A stretch of DNA of 42,445 nucleotides from a virus. Where the stretch lies: the IMG/VR virus record IMGVR_UViG_3300024346_000152, positions 1-42,445 of that record, one strand, 5' to 3'. A program made the position numbers and the translations under genes. This document shows, piece after piece, positions 31,549-38,886 of this stretch; position 1 is the first letter of the stretch; the number at the start of each line of letters is the position of its first letter. The notes under the pieces were generated by a model. It worked only from the letters and a program-made list of their open reading frames with translations, did not search any database and was not told the origin of the DNA.

Positions 31549-33261
31549 TTATATTACCGGTGGTATTGGATCTGGTGCTATTGTCAAAATAGTTGATAGC
31601 GCCTGTTTCTGTGGTATCTGTGTACCACTAGTTGTAGTAGTAACATTACTGTTATTTATGAAGCTAGACTGTTGTGACAAATCTTGTTCAGTGAAGCCAG
31701 TTTGTGTTCTTACGTTCTTAGATATACGAACCCATATTCTTCCGTCCCAGCGATAAAGAAGTTGCGGTAAATAATCTGTACGTAAGAAATATGCACCTAC
31801 TTGTGGATTCTGTGGGAACGCAATACCTGCTCCTGTTGGGAATCCGTTTGGTGCTTCTGCAGTTCCATCTAAGTAACCAGTTGTATATCCAAAAGTACGT
31901 GGACTACTACGTGCAATGAATTGGAATCTTGGATCACAGTCAGCACGATAGTCCATAGTATTAGGACCATATGGTTCTGTTCCAGTAAAGCCCGGTGCTA
32001 CTGGATCTTGGTCAGCAGTAGCATATGTGTTATCAGCAGTGCCATAAGGACCTGTTACGGGACCAGTAGGTAATATAGTTAATACCGTGTCACCTTCAAC
32101 TGCTCCCGAACCATTACCTATACGTTCAGGAGCAAATCTAGCAGTTTCTAATGTTACTTGATGTGCCAGTTGTATAGGCTCAATAAACATATCCAATGTC
32201 ATATCCCAAATACTCTGTGTGGCAGCTTTGGGGATGCGTAATACTGGACTTGCTGATTTAAATTTTGTACTACGTATCATGGATACTGTAGCTGTTACTG
32301 GTGCACCATTGTTATTGGTAACAAGATTAGTCGGTGGTGCAGGCTGATTGTATTTTCCTGATAACTCTGTATTGGTTTCAAATATACCATATGTAGGTAC
32401 AATATATAAATTGTTTCTATCATAACCTGATTTAGGTACTAATCTATCAGCTTCATCTAATATAGCATTATTGATTTGTAGATTTTTATTATATGTAGCA
32501 AGTATATCTTTAAGATTCTGATTAGGATCAAGTTCCCAATATACTGAATTAGGTGGAGTAATACCAATCGGTACTTCCTGTTTACTGAGATAATTCTTAT
32601 CACCGAATGTAATAGTATATCCTGCCGGATATGTTCTATTAGCATCCCATAATCCAAGATAATTATCCTGATCAATTGGCTCAGATAATATCTGACTAAA
32701 TTCTTCACTATCAACTAATGGTTCACATTTAATACGCCATAAATGCGGATACCATGTAGGACTAAATCCTTCACTAGCAAAGTTACCATCTGTTATTTGA
32801 TAAAATCTTTTTAATGCTACTGGTATAGTTTCTTTTAATGGATTATAATCTAGTAAGTGCGGTAATTCTAATACATCACCTACCATTAGTTTCCGACCAA
32901 CTAAATCAATCATATCGTTATAATGAACGGTAATAAAGATAATGTCATTATTTAAGAATAATCCAAACTGACTTAAATCAAAATCTAAATTCTGTACATT
33001 ATAATGACCACGTAATCTATAAATATTAGGATCATATGTTCTATCTCTATTCTCTAAGAATAGTAAATCTTGGATATTAGTAGGATCTAATGCGTCATAT
33101 TGTGGTTGTGTATAGTCAATACTCGCACCCTGATCTGTTGGTCCTAAGTATTTGTGAATATATAAATCAGTGGCGCCAACAGTAAACATCTCTGATATTG
33201 TTCTATCAAAGAATCGATAATCATTTGATTTCGTGGGGTGATATAATGAGAGTCTAGGCAT
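31549..33261 (-). CDS. 14: Neck protein (gp14-like), enlarged
   Basis: 570 residues against 256 in T4. The first ~200 residues follow the gp14 plan: a segment ATDLYIHKYLG, then NIQDLLFLENRDRTYDPNIYRLRGHY, then LSQFGLFLNNDIIFITVH, then KLMVGDVLELPHL and RFYQITDGNFASEG...LWRIKCEP. The rest contains a W-x(n)-Y-x-G-x-x-x-x-F chitin-binding-like patch (LWDANRTYPAGYTITFGDKNYLSK) and Pro/Thr-rich stretches. gp13 and gp14 close the packaged head. Minus-strand late promoter six bases upstream of the ATG. Confidence 0.75.
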   Translation of the reverse strand: MPRLSLYHPTKSNDYRFFDRTISEMFTVGATDLYIHKYLGPTDQGASIDYTQPQYDALDPTNIQDLLFLENRDRTYDPNIYRLRGHYNVQNLDFDLSQFGLFLNNDIIFITVHYNDMIDLVGRKLMVGDVLELPHLLDYNPLKETIPVALKRFYQITDGNFASEGFSPTWYPHLWRIKCEPLVDSEEFSQILSEPIDQDNYLGLWDANRTYPAGYTITFGDKNYLSKQEVPIGITPPNSVYWELDPNQNLKDILATYNKNLQINNAILDEADRLVPKSGYDRNNLYIVPTYGIFETNTELSGKYNQPAPPTNLVTNNNGAPVTATVSMIRSTKFKSASPVLRIPKAATQSIWDMTLDMFIEPIQLAHQVTLETARFAPERIGNGSGAVEGDTVLTILPTGPVTGPYGTADNTYATADQDPVAPGFTGTEPYGPNTMDYRADCDPRFQFIARSSPRTFGYTTGYLDGTAEAPNGFPTGAGIAFPQNPQVGAYFLRTDYLPQLLYRWDGRIWVRISKNVRTQTGFTEQDLSQQSSFINNSNVTTTTSGTQIPQKQALSTILTIAPDPIPPVI

Positions 33262-33267
33262 ATCTAT

Positions 33268-33275
33268 TATTTATC
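33268..33275 (-). promoter_or_regulatory. Late promoter, minus strand (GATAAATA)
   Basis: GATAAATA on the minus strand, six bases before the ATG at 33261; drives gp14 and gp15. The predicted RNA is leaderless or nearly so. Confidence 0.7.
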
Positions 33276-33325
33276 GTTTATAGTCGGTTCAGTAAATAGA
33301 ATAAGAAAATGGGTCAAATTAAAGG

Positions 33326-33354
33326 TTGACAACAAATGGAACATCTGCTATAAT
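33326..33354 (+). promoter_or_regulatory. Sigma70 promoter, AAATGG-spacer type (copy 4)
   Basis: TTGACA 33326-33331, 17-base spacer with AAATGG at 33334-33339, TGC, TATAAT 33349-33354. Same design as the copies at 7584, 7849 and 8290, 25 kb away. Diverges from the gp14 late promoter. Confidence 0.85.
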
Positions 33355-33386
33355 ACACAAATGCGCTATAAAATTAGGAGAACTTA

Positions 33387-34580
33387 ATGGCAACACGTAA
33401 ACCCGCAAGTAAAATCATTAAAGCTAGTGATTATTCACAGGTTAAGACACTTAACCCCAGAGATCCGGATACAGAATATTTAGGTCCTGAACCTATGTTT
33501 GCCGTACAACCCGATCCAGATAGACGCCGAGTTGCACTTATGCGTAGTTTCACATGGTATGGTCGCTTCTATGGTAAAAAAGATGCTAAAGAATTCTTAG
33601 CACAATACTTAGACCTACGTAGTCGCCCACAAGAGGCTAAAATCATGCGTAAGGTTGATGAGAAAGAATGTATCAATACATTAGCTTGGTTAGCACGTAT
33701 GGAATTACGTGGACTGGAACTATCTGAAACCGAATCAGATACATTACAAAATGAAATCAAGCGTTTATTAGAAACAATACATAAGCCTCAAGTGGTTGAA
33801 CAATCAGCAACAGGCGCACCTGAATCACCTACCAGACCTAACATTCAGGACATTCTAAAAGATAAAGCACGTGAAGCCGGTGGAGAACTTGAAGGACTGT
33901 TTGATGAATACATTACATCAGGCGCCGGATCAAAACATACACTAAGACCAATAGATGAAGTGGCTAAAAAGAATGTAATGCCTCAACATATTAGTTTGTT
34001 AACCGATGTATGGAAAAAGAAACTGAATGAAATTGAAGAAGCATTGAAAGGTACTGATAGTCAATTAGTACAGGGTTATCAACATCTAACTAAAACACAA
34101 TTGAAAAACATTGTTAAGTTTATTGAATTGGTTATTAGTGATTTAAACAGTTACATTAGTGTTAAGAAAGCCGCTAAAGCTCCTAGGGCACGTAAGGCAG
34201 TACCAGTGGAGAAGATTGTAGCAAAACTTAAGTATCTTAAAACATTCAAAGATACTGCAAGTAAACTTGACTTAGTGAGTATCAGTCCAATCAAGCTTCA
34301 TGGTGCAAGTGAAGCATGGGCCTATGACACTGCGAAACGTAAGTTACACCATTTTATAGCAGATGACTATTCTAAAACATTTACTGTTAAAGGTAATACG
34401 TTGTTGGGATTTGATACCGCACAAAGTGAAGTAAAGACACTACGTAAACCTAGTGAACAGATTAAAGAAGTTATGGGTAGCAAGCCAGCCGCTCGTAAAT
34501 ATTTTAAAGACATTAAAGCAGTTAGTACAACACCTAATGGTAGATTTAATGAACATATGATTATTTTGAAAGCATTCTAA
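33387..34580 (+). CDS. Hypothetical early protein (397 aa), upstream of MazG
   Basis: 397 residues, basic and mostly helical. Stretches include RRRVALMRSFTWYGRFYGKKDAKEFLAQYL, KVDEKECINTLAWLARMELRGLELSE and a C-terminal beta domain (AWAYDTAKRKLHHFIADDYSKTFTVKGNTLLGFD). I do not recognise a named family, although similar unnamed proteins occur in T4-like phages. The AAATGG-type sigma70 promoter and AGGAGAAC RBS indicate strong early expression. Its stop shares a base with the mazG start. Confidence 0.65.
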   Translation: MATRKPASKIIKASDYSQVKTLNPRDPDTEYLGPEPMFAVQPDPDRRRVALMRSFTWYGRFYGKKDAKEFLAQYLDLRSRPQEAKIMRKVDEKECINTLAWLARMELRGLELSETESDTLQNEIKRLLETIHKPQVVEQSATGAPESPTRPNIQDILKDKAREAGGELEGLFDEYITSGAGSKHTLRPIDEVAKKNVMPQHISLLTDVWKKKLNEIEEALKGTDSQLVQGYQHLTKTQLKNIVKFIELVISDLNSYISVKKAAKAPRARKAVPVEKIVAKLKYLKTFKDTASKLDLVSISPIKLHGASEAWAYDTAKRKLHHFIADDYSKTFTVKGNTLLGFDTAQSEVKTLRKPSEQIKEVMGSKPAARKYFKDIKAVSTTPNGRFNEHMIILKAF

Positions 34581-35014
34581 TGAGTAAAATTGATTTAAAC
34601 AAATATAGTGAATTTGTAGAAGCTGTAACAAGCAAGGCTAGTAATGACCTGACTACATTTATGGATCGTTGTGATGAACTTGATGCTAACTATATAGGTA
34701 ATGGAGTACATGGTCCTGATATCAATGTACCACTGTTACTTACCGCATGTTTAGGATTAGCGGCAGAAGGTGGTGAGTTTATTGAAGTGCCCAAAAAGAT
34801 GTTTTTTCAGGGCAAACCGTTAACTGATGCTGAAGTGTTTCATTTAAAGCGTGAGTTAGGAGATGTTATGTGGTATTGGATTAATGCTTGTCGTGCATTG
34901 AATCTTGACCCAAATGAAGTTATTGCAGAGAATATACGTAAGTTAGAGAGTAGATATCCCGGTGGAAGTTTTAATGCATATTATAGTGAGAATCGTAAGC
35001 CCGGCGATTTGTAA
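34580..35014 (+). CDS. mazG: MazG-like nucleotide pyrophosphohydrolase
   Basis: 144 residues. Metal-binding motifs of the all-alpha NTP pyrophosphatase family: E63-x-x-E66 in LAAEGGEF and E92-x-x-D95 in KRELGDVMWYW. MazG hydrolyses dNTPs or NTPs, in cyanophages dGTP and dCTP, and may shift host nucleotide pools. It is translated with the preceding early gene (one-base overlap). The following propeller gene is late and shielded by a hairpin, so read-through from this operon should not make that protein early. Confidence 0.88.
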   Translation: MSKIDLNKYSEFVEAVTSKASNDLTTFMDRCDELDANYIGNGVHGPDINVPLLLTACLGLAAEGGEFIEVPKKMFFQGKPLTDAEVFHLKRELGDVMWYWINACRALNLDPNEVIAENIRKLESRYPGGSFNAYYSENRKPGDL

Positions 35015-35017
35015 GTA

Positions 35018-35067
35018 ATAATTGTTACCCGATAAATACAATATACGTATCTAAGGGTAACAATTAT
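35018..35067 (+). promoter_or_regulatory. Late promoter inside a 13-bp perfect start-covering inverted repeat
   Basis: ATAATTGTTACCC (35018-35030) and GGGTAACAATTAT (35055-35067) are exact complements. The late box GATAAATA (35031-35038) is in the 24-base loop, and the right arm holds part of the RBS (AAGGG) and the first two bases of the ATG. Late RNA starting near 35044 lacks the left arm and is open; read-through RNA from mazG is closed. Confidence 0.8.
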
Positions 35068-36058
35068 GTCAATAACGATAACAGGTGGAATATCATTTAG
35101 TGGTGGAGTGGGTATAGTTGCACCTCCATCAGTAGCAACAGCAGGATGGTATGGTGGCGGCGAACTTGGACCTAGCAAGATATCAACTGTAAATAGAATG
35201 ACATTTGCAACTGATACCGCAACAGCTAGTGTGCGTGGATCATTAAGTATAGCAAGGTACGGCATAGCCGGCGCCGGAACACTTAGTGCTGGTTGGTTTA
35301 GTGGAGGATATGCTCCGTCTGTTAATCCAGGTTTTCTATCACGGATAGATAGAATAACATATGCAACAGATACAGCTACTGCAAGTGTTCGAGGTCCACT
35401 AAGTCAATTAACAGTTAATGTTGGGGGGACATATGCTGCTTGTGCAACAAGTGATGGAACTACATACGGTTGGATTGGTTCTATTGGTCAGACAACTGTA
35501 GTAAATCGTATTACATACGCAACTGATACTGACACGGCAAGTAACCGTGGACCTTTAGTTATAGGTAGAACTATCGCAACTGCAACCGGAGATACAAGTT
35601 ATGGTTGGTATATAGGGGGAAATAGTAGTGTTTACGCACCACCTCAACTGTCACAGGTAGATCGTATTACATATGCAACGGATACTGCTACTGCTTCAGC
35701 AAGAGGTCCACTAACAACCGCAGTTGCTTACACAGCATCTGTTACAGACAGTACATATGGTTGGGTTGGTGCAGGCGCAGTTGGAGCTCCAACTTATAGG
35801 ATTTCAACGGTACAACGTATTACATTTGCAACAGATACTGCAACCTCAAGTACTCGTGGACCTTTAGTGGCTACTAGATATAGTCACGCAGGTACGTGTG
35901 ATAATACATATGGATGGTTTGCCGCAGGTTATGCAAATGCAAGCCCTACATCCTCAGTTACTCGTATTACATTTGCAACAGACACTGCAACTTCAACAGA
36001 TCGTGGATTTTTAACAGGTGCATTTGCAAATCAAGGTTCAAGTTCAGGTTTACAATAA
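35066..36058 (+). CDS. Beta-propeller fibre-type repeat protein
   Basis: 330 residues. Six repeats of ~45-52 residues, each with YGW or GWF plus small residues, then a variable loop, then R-I-T-Y/F-ATDT-x-T-x-S-x-RG-x-L. The pattern suggests a six-bladed beta-propeller. Similar repeat proteins occur in tail fibres or adhesins of aquatic phages. The variable loops between repeats would form the binding face, so host recognition is likely but inferred. Late promoter inside a perfect inverted repeat. Confidence 0.75.
   Translation: MSITITGGISFSGGVGIVAPPSVATAGWYGGGELGPSKISTVNRMTFATDTATASVRGSLSIARYGIAGAGTLSAGWFSGGYAPSVNPGFLSRIDRITYATDTATASVRGPLSQLTVNVGGTYAACATSDGTTYGWIGSIGQTTVVNRITYATDTDTASNRGPLVIGRTIATATGDTSYGWYIGGNSSVYAPPQLSQVDRITYATDTATASARGPLTTAVAYTASVTDSTYGWVGAGAVGAPTYRISTVQRITFATDTATSSTRGPLVATRYSHAGTCDNTYGWFAAGYANASPTSSVTRITFATDTATSTDRGFLTGAFANQGSSSGLQ
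35190..36030 (+). repeat. Six in-frame repeats of the propeller gene
   Basis: Six copies of ~135-160 bases; the most conserved part codes R-[IM]-T-[FY]-A-T-D-T. Repeats differ in DNA sequence at many third positions, so they are old rather than recent slippage. Coordinates approximate. Confidence 0.7.
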
Positions 36059-36075
36059 ACAGTATCTACGGCGTA

Positions 36076-36099
36076 ACCTGATAAATACATTATACAGGT
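36076..36099 (+). promoter_or_regulatory. Late promoter with RBS-covering hairpin (gp13)
   Basis: GATAAATA at 36080-36087. ACCTGATAA (36076-36084) pairs with TTAT-A-CAGGT (36090-36099) with one bulged A. The right arm contains AGG of the RBS. Late RNA from ~36093 would lack the left arm. Confidence 0.5.
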
Positions 36100-36107
36100 A
36101 AACAACT

Positions 36108-36905
36108 ATGACAATATCAGCTACTGCAAATATACTATCTACGCCATCTGGTCTAACACTAGATGAACTAAAACAGGCATTATTCCAAAACGTTAGATAT
36201 CGTCTAGGAGATGGTATCATTGACTTGGAACTAGATCCTCAACACTATGAGGCGGCATATAACTATGCTATCAAAGTCTATCGTCAACGAGCGCAAAACG
36301 CTACGGCAGAATCTTATACTCTTTTCACAATAGAAAAGAATGTTGATACATATACACTACCACAAGAATTCATTAACGTCAGATGTTTATATCGTAGAAC
36401 GGTTGGACTAGAAACAGGACCAAGTTCTAGTTCATTTGATCCATTCAGTTCAGCTATTTTAAACACATATTTGCTAAACTATAACTATGCGGGTGGTATG
36501 GCAACATATGACTTCTATGCTGGTTATGTTGAATTAGCCGCACGTATGTTTGGTGGATATGTAGTTTATACATTTGATCCAGTAACTAAAGTATTACGTA
36601 TTGTTCGTGATCCAAAAGGATCTGGAGAACGTGTCCTTATTTGGGCCGATGTACAAAGAACACAAGAAGTATTATTACAAGATCCGAGCACCGGTGTTTG
36701 GATTGGTGATTGGGTATTTGCTGTATTAAAAGGTATCATTGGTGAAGCACGTGAGAAGTTTGCAAGTATTGCAGGTCCAGGTGGCGGTACAAGTTTGAAT
36801 GGTGCGGCAATGAAAGCTGAATCCAAACAATTGCAACAAGAACTCATTGAAGAACTAAAACGTTATGTAGATGGATCACAGCCCCTGACATGGGTCCAGG
36901 GATAA
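36108..36905 (+). CDS. 13: Neck protein gp13-like
   Basis: 265 residues (T4 gp13 309). Typical opening: VRYRLGDGIIDLELDPQHYEAAYNYAIKVYRQRAQNA, then the strand pattern FTIEKNVDTYTLPQEFINVRCLYRR, a central FDPFSSAILNTYLLNYNYAGGMATYDFYAGYVELA, then FDPVTKVLRIVRDPKGSGERVLI and the helical C-terminus (GDWVFAVLKGIIGEAREKFASI). Assembles with gp14 at the head vertex after packaging. It is on the plus strand while gp14 and gp15 are on the minus strand. Confidence 0.82.
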   Translation: MTISATANILSTPSGLTLDELKQALFQNVRYRLGDGIIDLELDPQHYEAAYNYAIKVYRQRAQNATAESYTLFTIEKNVDTYTLPQEFINVRCLYRRTVGLETGPSSSSFDPFSSAILNTYLLNYNYAGGMATYDFYAGYVELAARMFGGYVVYTFDPVTKVLRIVRDPKGSGERVLIWADVQRTQEVLLQDPSTGVWIGDWVFAVLKGIIGEAREKFASIAGPGGGTSLNGAAMKAESKQLQQELIEELKRYVDGSQPLTWVQG

Positions 36906-36959
36906 ATTAAATTGGGTTTGAGGGTAATATATAGTAGCACATTTATCTTATCCTGTTCG

Positions 36960-36975
36960 CATAAATATATTTATG
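36960..36975 (+). promoter_or_regulatory. Late promoter palindrome overlapping the HNH endonuclease start
   Basis: A perfect 16-base palindrome, CATAAATATATTTATG. It holds a late box (CATAAATA, 36960-36967) and, in its right half, the ATG (36973-36975). In read-through RNA it folds as a 6-bp stem with loop TATA, hiding the start. The reverse strand carries the same box. Confidence 0.6.
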
Positions 36976-37803
36976 AAAACAGATATATTCCTTCAAAATA
37001 AATATACCAATTGGTACTATTCTATAATAGATAGAGCAATAATTAGAGGCAATATAGAGCCTAATGAAAAACATCACATCATTCCTGAATCTTTTTTTAT
37101 AAAAAGAAAACGTCTTGGCTCTATTGGGTGGTTAGAAGGCAATCCTGATGATATTTCTAATATAGTAAAGTTAACACCGCATGAACATTTAGTATGCCAT
37201 TTGCTGTTACCTAGAATGACTATAGGTCCCGCCAAACATAAAATGCTAAAGGCAGCATTAGGTATGTCTAGATTAATGGGACCAAAACAAGAAAGAAAAA
37301 GAGTTACTGGCAGGATGTATGCTAAGTTAGTTGAAGAATTAAGGAATAGTGAAATACCAGAATCAGCAAAAATTAATTATAAAAAGGCTGGAATAGAACG
37401 GGCTAAAAAAAGAAAAGATGCAGGATTAGAAGGTACCTTCAAAAACAAAAAACATTCAACTGATTCTTTATTACTGATGAAACTTGCCGCATCAAGACCA
37501 AAATCAAAAGCATGGAAAGATAGTGCTTCCAAAAACAGAAAAGGTAGTACCCCCTTCAATAAAGGAAAAACTTTTGAAGAACTGTACGGTAAAGAGAAGG
37601 CAACTGAATTAAAAAAGAAAGTAGCCAATGTAGGTGAAAAGAATGGATTCTTTGGAAAGCAACATTCAGAAGAACAAAGAAAGAAAAAAAGTGCCGAAAA
37701 GCTTGCTGCACCTAAACTTAAGTGTTATCATTGTCTAAAAGAAGTAGACCATATGAATTATTCTAGATGGCACGGAGATAAATGTAAACATAAAGGAGAA
37801 TGA
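36973..37803 (+). CDS. HNH homing endonuclease
   Basis: 276 residues. HNH nuclease core: NEKHHIIPESF (H34, H35), DDISNIVKLTPHEHLVCHLLLPRM with Asn63 and later His residues. The centre and C-terminus are very basic. The last ~30 residues hold a zinc-finger-like C-x2-C...H...C (CYHCLKEVDHMNYSRWHGDKCKH). Resembles free-standing endonucleases of T4-like phages. Inserted exactly between gp13 and the dNMP kinase: its stop overlaps the kinase start (ATGA), a seamless fit. Late box five bases before the ATG. Confidence 0.85.
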   Translation: MKTDIFLQNKYTNWYYSIIDRAIIRGNIEPNEKHHIIPESFFIKRKRLGSIGWLEGNPDDISNIVKLTPHEHLVCHLLLPRMTIGPAKHKMLKAALGMSRLMGPKQERKRVTGRMYAKLVEELRNSEIPESAKINYKKAGIERAKKRKDAGLEGTFKNKKHSTDSLLLMKLAASRPKSKAWKDSASKNRKGSTPFNKGKTFEELYGKEKATELKKKVANVGEKNGFFGKQHSEEQRKKKSAEKLAAPKLKCYHCLKEVDHMNYSRWHGDKCKHKGE

Positions 37804-38438
37804 AAATTATTATAGGAATTACGGGACTAATTTCGAGCGGCAAGGACACAATTGCCGACTATCTTTGCACATTTCACGGGTTCAAACGTGTTAGTTTTGC
37901 GGCATCATTAAAAGACGCAGTAGCAGCCGTGTTTGGTTGGAATAGAGAATACTTAGAGGGTTCTACTAAAACCAGTAGAGCTTGGCGAGAACAACGTGAT
38001 GAATGGTGGAGTAATCGTTTAGGTATGGAAATTACCCCAAGATGGGTATTGCAATACTGGGGAACAGAAGTTTGTCGTAATGGGTTCCATAAAGATATTT
38101 GGGTAGCAAGTGTAGAGAACAAGCTACGACAAACAGATGAGAACATTGTGATTACAGATTGTCGTTTTGCCAATGAAGTTAACTCTATTAAAAGTGTGGG
38201 CGGGATAACAATGCGTGTTAATAGAGGTGAACGTCCTGTTTGGTATAGTGCGGCAGTAGACTATAACAACGAACCTGAAGGTAGCGAACAAAAACTAAAA
38301 GCTATGGTAGAATTAGGTAACTATGCAGTTCATGCCAGTGAATATAGTAGTGTGGGATTGTTATATGATTATTATATTGACAATAATGGTTCAATAGATG
38401 AGTTACATAAACAAGTGAACTCAGTGGTCAACCTGTAA
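37800..38438 (+). CDS. 1: Deoxynucleoside monophosphate kinase (gp1-like)
   Basis: 212 residues (T4 gp1 241). P-loop GLISSGKD at 9-16, then the family pattern ADYL...F-K-R-V-S-F-A-A-x-LKD-A-V-A-x-V-F-G-W, TPRWVLQYWGTEVCRNGFHKDIWV and VITDCRFANEVNSIKSVGG. Phosphorylates dNMPs for phage DNA synthesis. Translation is coupled to the endonuclease (ATGA, with AAAGGAGA upstream). Its 3' end overlaps the convergent HNH gene by 18 bases. Confidence 0.9.
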   Translation: MKIIIGITGLISSGKDTIADYLCTFHGFKRVSFAASLKDAVAAVFGWNREYLEGSTKTSRAWREQRDEWWSNRLGMEITPRWVLQYWGTEVCRNGFHKDIWVASVENKLRQTDENIVITDCRFANEVNSIKSVGGITMRVNRGERPVWYSAAVDYNNEPEGSEQKLKAMVELGNYAVHASEYSSVGLLYDYYIDNNGSIDELHKQVNSVVNL

Positions 38439-38765
38439 GTCTCCTCGACGCCAATTAACTTCTTTCTTTTTAACTACTTCTACACAGTTAAGACATATAC
38501 TACGTAAGTTAACCAAGTCAGTATTTTCTAAATTACCGTCAACATGGAATACGGTAATTTGACTAGTAAATAAACCCTTAAAGCCGCATAAATCACATGC
38601 GGCTTTTTTCTTATACCCTTTAGTTTTCCATTTAGGGGTTCTTGGTTTAAGTTTGTTTTTCTTTCGACCACACTCATCACACATGCTACGATAATGTGTG
38701 ATATCACCACGCTTGTAGTTAACAGCACAGTAATTCTTCCCACAGGTATTGCATATAGGTCTCAT
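38421..38765 (-). CDS. HNH-type zinc-binding endonuclease-like protein
   Basis: 114 residues, Cys-rich: C6-x2-C9, C29-x2-C32, C57-x2-C60 and a final C-x2-C in LRSICLNCVEVV. The segment CDLCGFKGLFTSQITVFHVDGNLENTDLVNLRSICLNC matches the zinc-bound HNH fold of small phage proteins that I recall, with H-x-D-G-N in the catalytic region. Free-standing mobile endonuclease or DNA-binding protein. Overlaps the kinase gene tail to tail. Confidence 0.75.
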   Translation of the reverse strand: MRPICNTCGKNYCAVNYKRGDITHYRSMCDECGRKKNKLKPRTPKWKTKGYKKKAACDLCGFKGLFTSQITVFHVDGNLENTDLVNLRSICLNCVEVVKKKEVNWRRGDLQVDH

Positions 38766-38769
38766 AGTG

Positions 38770-38777
38770 TATTTACT
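38770..38777 (-). promoter_or_regulatory. Variant late promoter, minus strand (AGTAAATA)
   Basis: AGTAAATA on the minus strand, four bases before the ATG at 38765. Two mismatches from GATAAATA at the outer positions, but the same spacing as other start-adjacent late boxes. Confidence 0.4.
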
Positions 38778-38824
38778 CTAGGAACCTTCGAAGGCACGGA
38801 TAATGGCTCTTTTTATAAGTATTC

Positions 38825-38832
38825 GATAAATA
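38825..38832 (+). promoter_or_regulatory. Late promoter of the tail sheath gene (GATAAATA)
   Basis: Exact box, 54 bases before the sheath ATG at 38887. The leader holds a hairpin AGGGT-TGTA-ACCCT (38846-38859) near the RNA 5' end and an AAAGGAAAA RBS; the hairpin does not cover the start. Confidence 0.7.
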
Positions 38833-38886
38833 ATAATATGCAATTAGGGTTGTAACCCTCAGAATTTTACATAAAGGAAAAATAAA

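Noticed and set aside
35190-36030. Regular spaced repeats that could suggest a CRISPR array
   Set aside because: The repeats are in frame, diverged at third positions and code for propeller blades; unit length and spacing do not fit CRISPR repeats and spacers.
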